A stretch of DNA of 64,000 nt, from contig NZ_CP060395.1 of assembly GCF_015840335.1 (NCBI RefSeq), forward strand, positions 1,116,001 to 1,180,000. The letters are read 5' to 3'. The translations under genes and the position numbers were made by a program. Of this stretch, positions 1 to 8,236 are shown piece by piece (the first letter of the stretch is position 1; every line of letters begins with the position of its first letter). This DNA comes from Synechococcus sp. CBW1108. Its GTDB lineage: Bacteria; Cyanobacteriota; Cyanobacteriia; PCC-6307; Cyanobiaceae. The notes under the pieces are model-generated. The model searched no databases. It saw only the letters and a list, made by a program, of their open reading frames with translations, and had not been told where the DNA came from.

Positions 1-2
1 AA

Positions 3-845
3 GCTCGGAATCGGTTTCTGGCGATCATCAAGAAGAAAAAGCCCAAATGCGCCGAGATCCGTGAAGTCAAGCGCTTTCAGCTCAACGAGATCCGGAGAAA
101 CCTCAGAGCAATTGATCAGATGATCCATTGCGGTGCCATGCTTTTGGAGCTTGGAACCCAGCTCTACCGCAAGCTGCTGATCACCAGTGAACTGTACCGG
201 CAGCAGCAGGAGATGTATGACGCTGATAGCCGGCGCATCGACGATCGGATTGTCAATTTGTCAAAACCACACGTGCGGCCGATCGTGAGGGGCAAGGCGG
301 GAAGGCGAACAGAGTTCGGTGCGAAGATCTCAATATCAGATGATAATGGCTTTGTCGATGTGGATCGAATCAGCTGGGACAACTACAATGAAGCCAACGA
401 CCTGATCGCACGTACCAAGCAATACAAGGAAGAGCGAGGGTACTATCCAGCACGAATCTGTGCCGATTCAATCTATATGACATTAGGCAACAAGAAGTTC
501 TGCGCAGAAAATAACATCAGACTCAGTGGCCGTCCACGCAAGAAGCAGGTAGAGGCCGAGGTGCAGACAGCAGAGCAACAAGAGCTTTTTAAATCAGACT
601 TGAGAAAGCGTTCCGTGATCGAGGGAAGAATCGGAACGAGCAAACGGAAATATGGACTGGATCGGATCATGACCAAGCTGATTGAAACATCAAGAACGGT
701 GATCACGATGGCGTTCTTTGTGATGAATGCCGAGAAGGTTCTCAGGCTACTGCGCCTCTTATTATCTATTCTTGTCTCTGTGTACATCCTGATGCTCTAT
801 TTGCTCGCCTCCTGGCGCCGTCCAGCGCTTCTGTGGGCTGCTTAG
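3..845 (+). CDS. IS5/IS1182-type transposase, 5' end cut by window edge
   Basis: The reading frame is open from base 3, upstream of the first ATG at 120, so the gene begins outside the window. Visible parts are a helical segment rich in Lys/Arg, then a DDE core with an Asp in CADSIYM and a Glu in VIEGRIGTSKRKYGL, followed by a typical ending around MNAEKVLRLLR. This layout fits IS1182-like members of the IS5 group, whose transposases are about 450-500 residues, so roughly the C-terminal half is here. The last 28 residues are hydrophobic and probably represent read-through past an altered end. Family call is fairly sure; activity cannot be judged. Confidence 0.8.
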   Translation, partial: ARNRFLAIIKKKKPKCAEIREVKRFQLNEIRRNLRAIDQMIHCGAMLLELGTQLYRKLLITSELYRQQQEMYDADSRRIDDRIVNLSKPHVRPIVRGKAGRRTEFGAKISISDDNGFVDVDRISWDNYNEANDLIARTKQYKEERGYYPARICADSIYMTLGNKKFCAENNIRLSGRPRKKQVEAEVQTAEQQELFKSDLRKRSVIEGRIGTSKRKYGLDRIMTKLIETSRTVITMAFFVMNAEKVLRLLRLLLSILVSVYILMLYLLASWRRPALLWAA

Positions 846-938
846 TCAGCTTCTAGGAGTAAAATTGAGGTCACCAGCGCTTGGCGCTGCAGGCTGAGTC
901 GCGGCCCTTGGCGCGGACGAAAAACCCGCGAATGAAAT

Positions 939-1100
939 TCAGCAAGCCCTAGTTACAGCTTGGGCCAGGATCAGCCGAGCCTCTTCTTCCATGCTGCGGC
1001 CATGCCGCCGAGCTCGGCGGCGCAGGGCCTCCTTCACGACCCCATCAAGCTGGCGCACCAACAGCTGAGCCACGCCCCACTCCGCTTGCCTTGCTATCAC
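939..1100 (-). pseudogene. FitA/VapB-like ribbon-helix-helix antitoxin remnant
   Basis: A 54-codon frame from GTG at 1100 to TGA at 939 reads AQLLVRQLDGVVKEALRRRA then RRHGRSMEEEARLILAQA, the core of FitA-type antitoxins. It is closely similar to the intact antitoxin at 22623-22892 but stops about 35 residues early, and no PIN toxin follows. It is too short to be an obvious gene and is best read as a decayed antitoxin whose toxin partner has been lost. Confidence 0.6.
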
Positions 1101-1108
1101 GATAGCAA
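1091..1108. promoter_or_regulatory. perfect inverted repeat at the start of the antitoxin remnant
   Basis: TTGCTATC and GATAGCAA form an 8-base inverted repeat separated by two bases, overlapping the possible GTG start of the antitoxin remnant. FitA-type antitoxins repress their own promoter through such sites, so this is a plausible relic operator. A related imperfect repeat precedes the intact homologue near 22.9 kb. Confidence 0.45.
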
Positions 1109-1203
1109 GTGGGAAGGATGGTGTCAGGGCTTTCGTTCAGATCACATCGGAATCGCTCGTACAGGGGGGGGTGCGGGCTCGGTCGTGGAGTAAGGAAAGT
1201 GCG

Positions 1204-1544
1204 TCAGGCCAGCCGTTGATCTAGCCGAAAAGGCTCCTGGTGCACCAGCGCCACCTGTGGCATGGCCGGATGTAAGGGGTTGAGCAGCAGGTTGCGAGCC
1301 TGGGGCACCACCACCGAGTGCAGCACAAGTCCCAGTTGCAGGCCATCCCGCAACCAGACGCCACCAAAGGCAGCGCTGACCTGGCCATGGGGGATTGCAA
1401 CAGACGCCGCACCTGGCCGGCGCCGATCGCCGTACGGCAGTGCTGCAGCGGGCTCCCTTGATGCAGCAGCGGGTGGGGAGCCTTAAGCCAGGCCTCCGTG
1501 CTGGCTGGCTGCTCAAACACCCCGTAAGCCCAGATCAGCGGCAT
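1204..1544 (-). pseudogene. Xre/ParS antitoxin fused by deletion to RES toxin tail
   Basis: Reading from 1544, the first 45 residues (YGVFEQPASTEAWLKAPHPL and on to GAGQVRRLLQ) match the C-terminus of the intact Xre/MbcA-type antitoxin at 13619-14086. In another frame, from about 1400 down to the TGA at 1204, the sequence matches the last 60 residues of the RES-domain toxin at 13152-13622 (AAFGGVWLRDGLQLGLVLHS). The antitoxin end and most of the toxin are missing between the two pieces. An internal deletion therefore joined them and destroyed the module. Confidence 0.75.
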
Positions 1545-1601
1545 GGGTGACGCGGCGAATCAGATGTTCTGAGCCAGCCAGGACGCCCACACGTTGAGCG
1601 C

Positions 1602-2213
1602 TCACCCCGCCCAGATTTCGGCCAGCTGCAACTGCAGCCCAGGGAACTCAGAAGTTGCCTCCAAAACCTGCACCAGCTCCCGGCGCTCGGGTTCTCCGCT
1701 GGCAGGCCAAACCTCCACTGCCTGCTCATGGGGAATCAGCAGCCAGCCAAGTCGAGCACCATTGGTCTGGTAGGCCGCCATCTTGCTGCGCAAGGCCGTC
1801 AGGCCGCGGGGACCTGAGTCGCTGGGGCTGGCCAGTTCCGCCACCAGATCGGGGCAGAGCGGAGCGAAACCACGCCGCTCATCCGGGCTGAGGGCCTGCC
1901 AGCGATCGAGGTGCAGCAAGGAGGCATCCGGGCTGAAGACAGATCCATCTGGGAGGCAAAAGCCCGTTGAACTATCGAACGCCTTCCAGCCCCCCGCTCG
2001 CTTGGCGTACAACTTGAGCTGGAAGAACAGCTCGCCATTGCGGGAGCCGGTTTCGCTGCCTGTTGGGGTCATCTCAATCAGGCGGCCATCCGCATCGAGT
2101 TCGAGCACCGCCTCCCGGTTCTCGGCGCACACCAGCCCAAACTGCTCCGGCGTGAGGCGCAGATCCCACGGCAAGCGCAGTGCGCTTTGGGGTCGGCTGG
2201 TGGTGAGGGTCAT
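1602..2213 (-). CDS. Uma2 family (DUF820) putative restriction-type endonuclease
   Basis: The 203-residue product has the full Uma2 fold signature. It starts with LTPEQFGLVCAENREAVLEL, has GSETGSRNGELFFQL in the middle, FSPDASLLHLDRW (the FxPD metal-site Asp) and PDLVAELASPSD (ExxS) later. The PD-(D/E)xK residues of this family, including the PDASL Asp and the VAEL Glu, are present and the length is normal, so the gene looks intact. The family is greatly expanded in cyanobacteria; its substrate is not known and links to mobile DNA are only suggested. It stands alone, flanked by TA remnants. Confidence 0.88.
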   Translation of the reverse strand: MTLTTSRPQSALRLPWDLRLTPEQFGLVCAENREAVLELDADGRLIEMTPTGSETGSRNGELFFQLKLYAKRAGGWKAFDSSTGFCLPDGSVFSPDASLLHLDRWQALSPDERRGFAPLCPDLVAELASPSDSGPRGLTALRSKMAAYQTNGARLGWLLIPHEQAVEVWPASGEPERRELVQVLEATSEFPGLQLQLAEIWAG

Positions 2214-2738
2214 GTCCCCAAACCTGCAGAGATTTCAGCGTAGCGAGAACGGCAACCAGCGCCGTCTGATCCGGTCCAAACTGCCTCCATGGGTTCAGGG
2301 GGGAGTCTCTCCTCGCCCCCGCCATCTCTTCCACCTTGACGTTCATCCGGATCACGGTGGTCAAAGCCGCCAGCATCCGCTCGGTGAAGGTGATGGTTGG
2401 GCACTCAAAGCAGCCCGCACTCCTGTTCGTTCGAGCTGGGTCGCCTGGCGGCTCAGGGGGAAGCCCCTCCGGGTTCACCCCGGACGATGGCCGCAGGTGG
2501 CCAGGCTGTTGGGACAGCTGGCGATCACCGGCGCCGAGCTCGGCAGGTTGCTTGCCTGCCGCCGCTGAGACAGGGGTGGAACTGTTGAAGAGGACACCCC
2601 TCGCCTGGGTCGGCGAAGATTGTCTTTCTGGCCCTCCTGCCGCGGGGGCTCACCACCTTCCTGTTAGCTCTGGCGGCTCTGCTGAGGTTTTATGGCTCCT
2701 CCAACTCCATCCCCATCCCGACGGTTCCGCTCACCCTG
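2214..2738. other. gene-poor stretch with one dispersed GC-rich repeat
   Basis: No convincing gene starts here. Bases 2427-2465 hold one copy of a degenerate module, seen again near 3.0, 3.7, 17.3, 18.7 and 23.1 kb, with the core GGCGGCTCAGGGGGAAGC preceded by GTTCGTTCGAGCTGGG. From about 2616 the frame of the small membrane protein that follows is already open and codes for a hydrophobic segment, but I see no normal start codon for it. Confidence 0.5.
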
Positions 2739-2984
2739 TTGGGTTGGAGCCTCACGGCCTTTCTCCTGGCGTCAGCGGCTCTCCTGGCTGATCTCGGCCT
2801 TGAGTGGAACCGTGGAACTCGAGATCGAGCTGGCCAAAAACGACGAGATCGACGAGCTTTACTACAATATGCTTGCCTCATTCGCCTCGCCGAATTCCAG
2901 CTCGAGCCAGGAGAGCCCAGCCGAGCCCGGCTGAGGGAAGCGGCAAAGCTGCTGAGTGGCATCCTGGAATGGATGGGGGACTAG
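2739..2984 (+). CDS. small hypothetical membrane protein, start uncertain
   Basis: From a TTG at 2739 the frame codes for 81 residues: a hydrophobic segment (LTAFLLASAALLADLGL) followed by a charged region that looks helical. Upstream in the same frame, bases 2619-2738 code for another hydrophobic stretch (VFLALLPRGLTTFLLALAAL), after a stop near 2590, so the true protein may be longer with a non-standard start, or its start was lost. The plan (paired membrane segments, then a charged helix) resembles the protein at 9671-10138, but I do not recognise a family. Confidence 0.35.
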   Translation: MGWSLTAFLLASAALLADLGLEWNRGTRDRAGQKRRDRRALLQYACLIRLAEFQLEPGEPSRARLREAAKLLSGILEWMGD

Positions 2985-3061
2985 ATCACATCGGTCAGAA
3001 GCAATAGGGCGTTGGCGGCTCAGGGGGAAGCCAACCGCCATGACAATTTGGGCGCCTCCCT

Positions 3062-3086
3062 GAATCTGTACAGCTTGTACAGATTC
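3062..3086. promoter_or_regulatory. palindrome with paired TGTACA cores
   Basis: Two perfect 11-base arms (GAATCTGTACA and its complement) flank GCT, giving the core TGTACA-GCT-TGTACA. Operators of YefM-YoeB addiction modules are known to contain TGTACA cores. Five other sites in the window share this core (3775, 17369, 21999, 23159, 21142), mostly beside broken TA genes, so this is likely a relic antitoxin operator. Confidence 0.5.
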
Positions 3087-3127
3087 CTGCACAGTTGCAA
3101 AACAGGGGGGGCGCTTCGACAGCGGGG

Positions 3128-3346
3128 TCAGATCAGGAGCTGCTCGTGAGCGACTTTGTGATGGGCAGCGGCCTTGCACAGGCCGCGGTCAAAGCTGGCC
3201 ATTTGCAGGTTCAGCCGTTGGCAGAGAGCCAGATGCAGCGCATCCCCTGCCCGCAGAGGGGGCCCTTGAGTCAGACAAAACCGGGCGGCTACCTCGAAAT
3301 CCTCGGCTGTCAGCGGCAGGGAGGTGTCGAGGTAAAGGCGCCTCAA
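3128..3346 (-). pseudogene. PIN-domain toxin (VapC-like) with internal deletion
   Basis: The product begins MRRLYLDTS, the first PIN beta strand with its catalytic Asp, then jumps directly to LPLTAEDFEVAARFCL and GDALHLALCQRLN, which belong to the C-terminal half. PIN toxins are about 130-140 residues; this one has 72, and the missing part holds the second acidic residue. The deletion is in frame, so it still looks like an ORF, but it should be inactive. It overlaps the antitoxin frame upstream by four bases, as in an intact module. Confidence 0.75.
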
Positions 3347-3573
3347 TAGCGAGCTCCCTCTCGCATGCTGGCGAAATCACTCCCTTTGTGTAGGGGTTGG
3401 GCCCTCGTGTTGTGTAGGGGTTGGGCCCTCGTGGCAGCCAAAAAAGCTTCCAGATCAAAGCCCGCCGCAGGCTGCTCGGTCGCCCGGGTGATCTCCACGT
3501 CTTCACCTGCTTCCACGGCAACCAAGAGAGCCGAAAGCTGAGCCTTGGCCTGCGCCACGTTGAGACTGCGCAT
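3343..3573 (-). pseudogene. Phd/YefM-type antitoxin, rearranged
   Basis: The N-terminus MRSLNVAQAKAQLSALLVAV is a classic Phd/YefM dimer-DNA-binding start. After GEDVEITR the usual RGxPVARL strand is missing and the text continues ATEQPAAGFDLEAFLAATRA, so about 15 residues were lost. An eight-residue unit (TRAQPLHN/K) is then repeated because of a 24-base tandem duplication at 3387-3434. It pairs with the deleted PIN toxin just downstream, so the module is dead or at most a solitary antitoxin. Confidence 0.7.
3387..3434. repeat. 24-bp tandem duplication inside antitoxin gene
   Basis: Two adjacent 24-base units beginning TGTGTAGGGGTTGGGCCCTC differ only at the last base. The unit length is a multiple of three, so the duplication adds eight residues and keeps the frame. 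Confidence 0.85.
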
Positions 3574-3631
3574 TCCATGAAGAGTTGGTTAGATAACCAA
3601 ATTAGCGGTGGCTGTCTCGGCTGGCGTGGGT

Positions 3632-3730
3632 TCAGGCACTCATCCGCTTGATAAGGATCGGCATCGCCAGCCGGTACACCAGGCGCGAGTGTTCGTCCAG
3701 AACGGGGCGATGGTCGCGGGGGTGCAGGGG
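3632..3730 (-). pseudogene. RelE/YoeB-like toxin C-terminal scrap
   Basis: On the minus strand the frame ending at the TGA (3632-3634) reads RDHRPVLDEHSRLVYRLAMP, resembling the conserved RRIDxEHRLVY strand near the C-terminus of Txe/YoeB toxins. Nothing of the rest remains. A perfect TGTACA-type palindrome lies 45 bases upstream (3775-3790), as expected of a YefM-YoeB operator. The match is short, so this is tentative. Confidence 0.35.
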
Positions 3731-3774
3731 CTAGCGGCCTCGGGGTTCGTTCCGGCTGGGGCGCCTCCCTGAAT

Positions 3775-3790
3775 CTGTACAGCTGTACAG
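3775..3790. promoter_or_regulatory. palindrome CTGTACAGCTGTACAG
   Basis: This is a perfect 16-base palindrome of the TGTACA family. Both its flanks (GCGCCTCCCTGAAT on one side and CCTGCACAGTTGCAAA on the other) are shared with the site at 3062, so an ancestral promoter region of at least 60 bases was duplicated about 710 bases apart. Confidence 0.5.
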
Positions 3791-3858
3791 ACTCCTGCAC
3801 AGTTGCAAATCAGAGGGGGGGAACGAGGCATTGCGCATAGAGAAAGGCAGGTCAAGGC

Positions 3859-4950
3859 CTAGTGTGCCGTCCCGGAGATTTGCGAGCAAAGTCGCTGGAG
3901 CTTCTCCAGGATTGAGTCGGCGTGGGCGGTCCACTTGAACGGCACCTTGGTCTTGTCGTAGGCCGCCACGAACTGCTCGATCTTGTTGATCAGCTCTTTG
4001 ACGCTCGAGAAGCTGCCGCGCCGAATCGCCTTCTGGGTGATGATCCCAAACCATCGCTCCACCTGGTTGAGCCAGGAGGCGTAGGTGGGGGTGTAGTGGA
4101 CGTGGAAACGAGGCCGCTGCGCCAGCCAGGCCTTCACTTTGGTGTGCTTGTGAGTGCAGTAGTTGTCGACGATCAGGTGCAGATCGAGCTCCTTGGGCAC
4201 CTCCTTGTCGATCCTTCGCAAGAAGCTGAGGAACTCCTGGTGCCGGTGCCTGGGCTTGCATTCGGCGATTACCGCACCGGTGGCCACATCCAGTGCGGCG
4301 AACAGGGTGGTGGTGCCGTGGCGGATGTAGTCATGCGTCACACCTTCCACGTAGCCCAGGCCCATGGGCAACAGCGGCTGAGTGCGGTCTAGGGCCTGGA
4401 TCTGCGTCTTCTCATCAACGCAGAGCACGACAGCGTTCTCGGGTGGATTCAGGTACAGGCCAACGATGTCGCGGACCTTCTCAACAAAGAACGGATCGGT
4501 CGGCAATTTGAAATGCTTCTGCCGATGCGGCTGGACCGAGAAGGTCTGCAGCCAGCGGTGAACGGTGGTTTTTGAAATTCCTGTGGCGGCTGCCAGAGAA
4601 CGCGCTGACCACTGGGTGCTGCCATCGGCGGGCTTGGTCTGCAGGGCCCGGTTGATCACCTCGGCCACCTTGTCGTCCTCGTAGGTGCGCGGCCGGCCGG
4701 GGCGGAGCTCGTCGTGCAGACCTTCCAAGCCCAGCTCCCGATATCGCTTGCGCCATTTGCCAACGGTCATTCCGGTCAGGCCCATCCGTCTGGCGATAGC
4801 GGTGTTGGTTTCACCAGCGCCGCAGGCCAACACGATCTGGGCGCGCTGCACGATCGAATGCGGCAGGGATCGGGAATGGGCAAGGGCCTGCAACTGCTGA
4901 ACTTCGTCCCCTGTGAGGACCAGCGGCGGCATCGGACGGCCGACGGCCAT
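3859..4950 (-). CDS. IS630 family transposase
   Basis: The 363-residue product has an N-terminal helix-turn-helix pair (NTAIARRMGLTGMTVGKWRK and ISKTTVHRWLQ) followed by a DDE integrase core. The triad is visible as Asp in VVLCVDEKTQIQALDR, Asp in LHLIVDNYCTHK and Glu in YASWLNQVERWFG. Length and order match full IS630 transposases of the single-ORF type. The stop codon lies in the terminal inverted repeat, as is common in this family. It looks intact and may be active. Confidence 0.93.
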   Translation of the reverse strand: MAVGRPMPPLVLTGDEVQQLQALAHSRSLPHSIVQRAQIVLACGAGETNTAIARRMGLTGMTVGKWRKRYRELGLEGLHDELRPGRPRTYEDDKVAEVINRALQTKPADGSTQWSARSLAAATGISKTTVHRWLQTFSVQPHRQKHFKLPTDPFFVEKVRDIVGLYLNPPENAVVLCVDEKTQIQALDRTQPLLPMGLGYVEGVTHDYIRHGTTTLFAALDVATGAVIAECKPRHRHQEFLSFLRRIDKEVPKELDLHLIVDNYCTHKHTKVKAWLAQRPRFHVHYTPTYASWLNQVERWFGIITQKAIRRGSFSSVKELINKIEQFVAAYDKTKVPFKWTAHADSILEKLQRLCSQISGTAH

Positions 4951-5010
4951 GGAAAGACTCCCCCGGGAGACACTTCATATTCTATCAGTTATTTGCGGGA
5001 CTAAACACTA
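3860..5010. mobile_element. IS630-family insertion sequence
   Basis: The ends carry imperfect inverted repeats: TAGTGTGCCGTCCCG on the left and the complement of TAGTGTTTAGTCCCG on the right. The outermost TA at each side agrees with the known TA target choice of this family. The element is about 1.15 kb with a single transposase gene on the minus strand. Confidence 0.85.
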
Positions 5011-5230
5011 GGTCCTGCAGGCCATACCAGAGCGAACGCTGGGGGCTGCCGCAGAACCGCTAGTTCACGTCCTCCACTTTGACCAGAACGTCGACCATCT
5101 CAGGCAGGTCATGGTGAGGGGTGGGAAGGTGTCAGTTAGGGGGCAGTTAGGGGGCAGTTTCCGCAGGGAACTGTGTGGAACCCCAACAGGCCATCGCCCT
5201 GAACTTCCAGCAAACGGTTGAATTGCGCTT

Positions 5231-5680
5231 TCAAAACCGCACTACCTGCATACCCATACTCATGGCGGCATCAGCCATAACTCCATCGGCAGTCGCGAGA
5301 ATAGAAACTCCCAGATCAGCCGCCATCGTGAGATGCAGGGCGTCCAGTGTGCGTAGGGGATATTCCGGATAACGCGAGATCAGATTTGTTGCTTCGTCAA
5401 AACGTGCATCATCCAGCGGATAGCGTTGCAGCCAGCCTCGATCGATATCGTCGAGAAGGGCTGCAAACAGCACAGACTCGAGCTCAACCGAAAGATCTCC
5501 CATGCGCCGCCGCCGGCTCAGCAAGGAACGCATCTCAGTTACTGTGAGGCTGCTGATTACAGCTGAACCGAGCCCCTGTAGAAAAGCGACAAAAGCCTCA
5601 GAACCAGGCTCGTTGAGAAACCACTTCGCCAGCGCGCTGGTATCGAGATAGGCACGTTGCTCAGCGCTCATCACGGTCAA
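5231..5680 (-). CDS. vapC: VapC-type PIN-domain ribonuclease toxin
   Basis: The 149-residue product carries the four PIN acidic positions: Asp in RAYLDTSALAKW, Glu in SLTVTEMRSLL, Asp in RTLDALHLTMA and Asp in ILATADGVMADAA. PIN toxins of this kind cleave RNA, usually tRNA or rRNA, in the cytoplasm. The start at 5680 overlaps the end of the antitoxin gene by 20 bases; a second ATG three codons later gives a shorter overlap. The pair looks complete, unlike most TA modules in the window. The RNA target is unknown. Confidence 0.9.
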   Translation of the reverse strand: MTVMSAEQRAYLDTSALAKWFLNEPGSEAFVAFLQGLGSAVISSLTVTEMRSLLSRRRRMGDLSVELESVLFAALLDDIDRGWLQRYPLDDARFDEATNLISRYPEYPLRTLDALHLTMAADLGVSILATADGVMADAAMSMGMQVVRF

Positions 5681-5888
5681 CGCGGATCAGATCCGCTGAA
5701 GCAGTCTCTAACAACGGCATACGTTGGCGAAGGTCGGCATGGTCGGGGGGCCGGCGTTGCTGCGTCATAGGCAGAACCCGCGCGATCGGCTCGCCTCGCC
5801 GACGGATGACCAACTCACCCTCCGCAGCAACCAACTCGGCCAGCTGGCCGAGACTGGCACGCATCTCACGAATGTTGAGCTCTTTCAC
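5661..5888 (-). CDS. vapB: Phd/YefM-type antitoxin paired with VapC
   Basis: A 75-residue protein with the Phd fold: MKELNIREMRASLGQLAELV followed by the strand ELVIRRRGEPIARVLPM. The C-terminal tail, rich in Arg, Asp and Glu, should be the disordered part that blocks the toxin. It lies directly upstream of and overlaps vapC, the usual order, so antitoxin is made first. An inverted repeat 15 bases before the start (5903-5929) is a likely autoregulatory operator. Confidence 0.87.
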   Translation of the reverse strand: MKELNIREMRASLGQLAELVAAEGELVIRRRGEPIARVLPMTQQRRPPDHADLRQRMPLLETASADLIRVDRDER

Positions 5889-5902
5889 CCACGCCTCTCG
5901 TT

Positions 5903-5929
5903 GTGCTGCAATTTTAGCGGATGCAGCAC
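5903..5929. promoter_or_regulatory. inverted repeat upstream of vapBC
   Basis: GTGCTGCA and TGCAGCAC form perfect 8-base arms around an 11-base spacer, 15 bases upstream of the antitoxin start. The position fits an operator bound by the antitoxin-toxin complex. Confidence 0.45.
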
Positions 5930-6015
5930 ATGCTCCGCAGCTGATCAGGCAGGGTCAGCGGGTCAGCGAAGAGTGTGTTGGTCGGTTGGGTACACCGTGA
6001 TCACTTTGGCGTCGC

Positions 6016-7491
6016 TCACCCCCCCAGCATTTGATTGAGGATCTGGTTAGCCAGCTTCGGGTCCACCTTGCCGCCAGTGCGCTTCATCAGCTGGCCCACA
6101 AAGAAGCCCTGGAGCTTAGTTTTGCCGCCGCGGAAGGCGTCCACTTCCGCGGGGTGGGCGGCCAGCAGCTCGGCCACAACCGCCGTGATCGCTGTTGGGT
6201 CGCTGATCATGCCCAGGCCGCGCTGCTCCACGATCGCCTTGGCAGATCCTCCCTGCTCCAGCAGCTCCGGCAGGATCTCCTTGGCGATCTTGCCGCTGAT
6301 CACGCCGCCCTCGATCAGCTGCACCATCTCGGCCAGCTGCTCAGGGCGGAGGGGCAACGCAGCGATCGGGAGCTTGTTGGCATTGACGTAGGCGGCGATG
6401 TCGCCGCTGATCCAGTTGGCAGCGGCCTTGGCATCGGCGCCAGCCGCCACAACCGCCTCGAAATAGGCGGCCATCGACCGCTCTTCGGTGAGCACTCGGG
6501 CGTCATAGATCGAGAGGCCCAGCTGGTCGGCGTAGCGGTGGCGCTTGGCGGCGGGCAACTCGGGCAGTTCGGCCCGCCAGGCCTCACGCTGGGTCTCGCT
6601 CACCTCAATCGGGCCGAGATCGGGATCGGGGAAGTAGCGGTAGTCGCTGGCGCCCTCCTTGGAGCGCATGCTCTTGGTGAGCTGCTTGCTCTCGTCCCAG
6701 AGGCGGGTTTCCTGCACCACCGGCTCACCGGTTTCATAGGCCTTGATCTGGCGCTGGATCTCGAAATCGATCGCCTTCTGGATCGCGGAGAAGGAGTTCA
6801 TGTTCTTGATCTCCACCTTCGTACCGAAGGGCGCATCGGGGCCAAGCCGCACCGAGATGTTCACATCGCAGCGCAGGGAACCCTCCTGCATGTTGCCGTC
6901 GCTGACGCCCAGATAGCGCATGATCCGGCGAATCTCGGAGGCATATTCCGCAGCCTCGCGGCCGGTGCGCAGATCCGGCTTGCTGACGATCTCGGCCAGG
7001 GCCACGCCGGCGCGGTTGTAATCCACCAGCGAATAGCTGGAGCCCGCCAGGCGATCGCTGCCGGCATGCACCAGCTTGCCGGCGTCCTCCTCCATGTGCA
7101 GGCGCTCGATACCGATCTTTTTGAGGTAGGTGTCCTTGCCCTTTTCGGCCACTTCCACCTCGATCCAGCCATCTTCAGCGATCGGCTCGTCGTATTGGGA
7201 GATCTGGTAGTTCTTGGGGAGGTCGGGATAGAAATATTGCTTGCGATCAAATTTGCTGTGCTCAGCAATGTGCAGATTGAGGGCCATCGCCGCCTTCACG
7301 GCATACTCGAGCACCTTCTGATTCAGCACCGGCAAGGTGCCAGGCAGGCCACACACCACCGGATCGATGTGGGTGTTGGGGGCATCGCCGAAAGCGGTGG
7401 AGGCCGCGGTGAAGATCTTGCTAGCGGTGCCCAGCTGCACGTGGGTCTCCAGGCCGATCACGGCTTCCCACTCGCCTTGCCCTGTCGCCAT
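6016..7491 (-). CDS. gatB: aspartyl/glutamyl-tRNA amidotransferase subunit B
   Basis: GatB works with GatA and GatC to convert Glu-tRNA(Gln), and where needed Asp-tRNA(Asn), to the amidated form; cyanobacteria lack GlnRS and depend on it. The product has the family start EAVIGLETHVQLGT, the kinase-like pocket YFYPDLPKNYQISQYDEP, DYNRAGVALAEIVSKPD, and a C-terminal helical and YqeY-like tail to about residue 491. I place the start at MATGQGEWEAV (7491), not at the upstream ATG (7533), because the extra 14 residues are not part of the family. It is preceded on the same strand by the TerB-like gene (47 bases away), suggesting co-transcription. Confidence 0.97.
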   Translation of the reverse strand: MATGQGEWEAVIGLETHVQLGTASKIFTAASTAFGDAPNTHIDPVVCGLPGTLPVLNQKVLEYAVKAAMALNLHIAEHSKFDRKQYFYPDLPKNYQISQYDEPIAEDGWIEVEVAEKGKDTYLKKIGIERLHMEEDAGKLVHAGSDRLAGSSYSLVDYNRAGVALAEIVSKPDLRTGREAAEYASEIRRIMRYLGVSDGNMQEGSLRCDVNISVRLGPDAPFGTKVEIKNMNSFSAIQKAIDFEIQRQIKAYETGEPVVQETRLWDESKQLTKSMRSKEGASDYRYFPDPDLGPIEVSETQREAWRAELPELPAAKRHRYADQLGLSIYDARVLTEERSMAAYFEAVVAAGADAKAAANWISGDIAAYVNANKLPIAALPLRPEQLAEMVQLIEGGVISGKIAKEILPELLEQGGSAKAIVEQRGLGMISDPTAITAVVAELLAAHPAEVDAFRGGKTKLQGFFVGQLMKRTGGKVDPKLANQILNQMLGG

Positions 7492-7538
7492 GGATGCCCG
7501 GGTTCCAAGAAAGTTGATCCTATGGAATGGCACCGGGC

Positions 7539-8180
7539 TCAGGCGCCGTCAGCACCAAACCAGCTGGCCTCGAGCTGATCGAGGGCGGGCTGCTCCCCAC
7601 CCTCGCGGGCTGCCCGCACGTCGGCCACCGCCAGGCAGGTGGCAAAGAGTTCTGCCCGCAACGGGGCTTCGGCTGCCGCCAGGACCTCAACAGCCGCTCC
7701 AAACTCCTCGGCGGAGGGCCGCTCCAGCCAGGCCAGCTGGCTGGCCAGTTGGGCAGGGCTGAAGGCTTCGGCAGGCTGGAGCTCTGCCTGGCGGGTGCAG
7801 AGGTAGGCGGCAATCAACTGCTTCTCGCGATGTTGGAAGAGACCATCGGCCTGGCCCATGCTCAGCAGCACGGTGAGTTCCGCACCCAGCAGGCGGCGCA
7901 GGGCATCGAGTCGACCCGCCCGGCTCTGGGAATAGCGCTGGCGCACCAGAGCTGGCAGGTCTGCGACCGGCAAACCGGTGGACAGGTCAAGGCAGCTCTC
8001 GATTCGTTCAGTAAGGAACTCCTGGAAACTGCCGCTCAAGCTGCAATGGGCCGCTAGCCGGGCCGGCTGGCCATCGGCATCGAGTTGCACTGTCTTGACA
8101 ACGATCCTGCGGCAGCTGGCGATGCCCTCCGCATCGCGGTAGCTGATCTCGAGCTCGAGGTGAATCGCCCAGCTGGCCAT
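7539..8180 (-). CDS. hypothetical protein with TerB-like C-terminal half
   Basis: The 213-residue soluble protein starts with a beta-rich part (WAIHLELEISYRDAEGIASC and CRRIVVKTVQLDADG), then helices. The central part FQHREKQLIAAYLCTRQAEL resembles TerB-type acidic helical domains, though the match is loose. It lies just upstream of gatB on the same strand and is divergent from thiO, with 56 bases between the two start codons, so a shared promoter region is likely. No catalytic motif is evident and I do not assign a function. Confidence 0.6.
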   Translation of the reverse strand: MASWAIHLELEISYRDAEGIASCRRIVVKTVQLDADGQPARLAAHCSLSGSFQEFLTERIESCLDLSTGLPVADLPALVRQRYSQSRAGRLDALRRLLGAELTVLLSMGQADGLFQHREKQLIAAYLCTRQAELQPAEAFSPAQLASQLAWLERPSAEEFGAAVEVLAAAEAPLRAELFATCLAVADVRAAREGGEQPALDQLEASWFGADGA

Positions 8181-8236
8181 CGCTGGTGGGGCTGCAATGG
8201 CCTGCCATCATCACCCTGAAGCCCCGGGCATAAGCG

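Noticed and set aside
6031-7578. 515-codon open frame on the plus strand opposite gatB
   Set aside because: It lies fully within a well-identified gene on the other strand, its product has a low-complexity Leu/Gly/Ala/His composition typical of GC-rich antisense frames, and no domain is visible.
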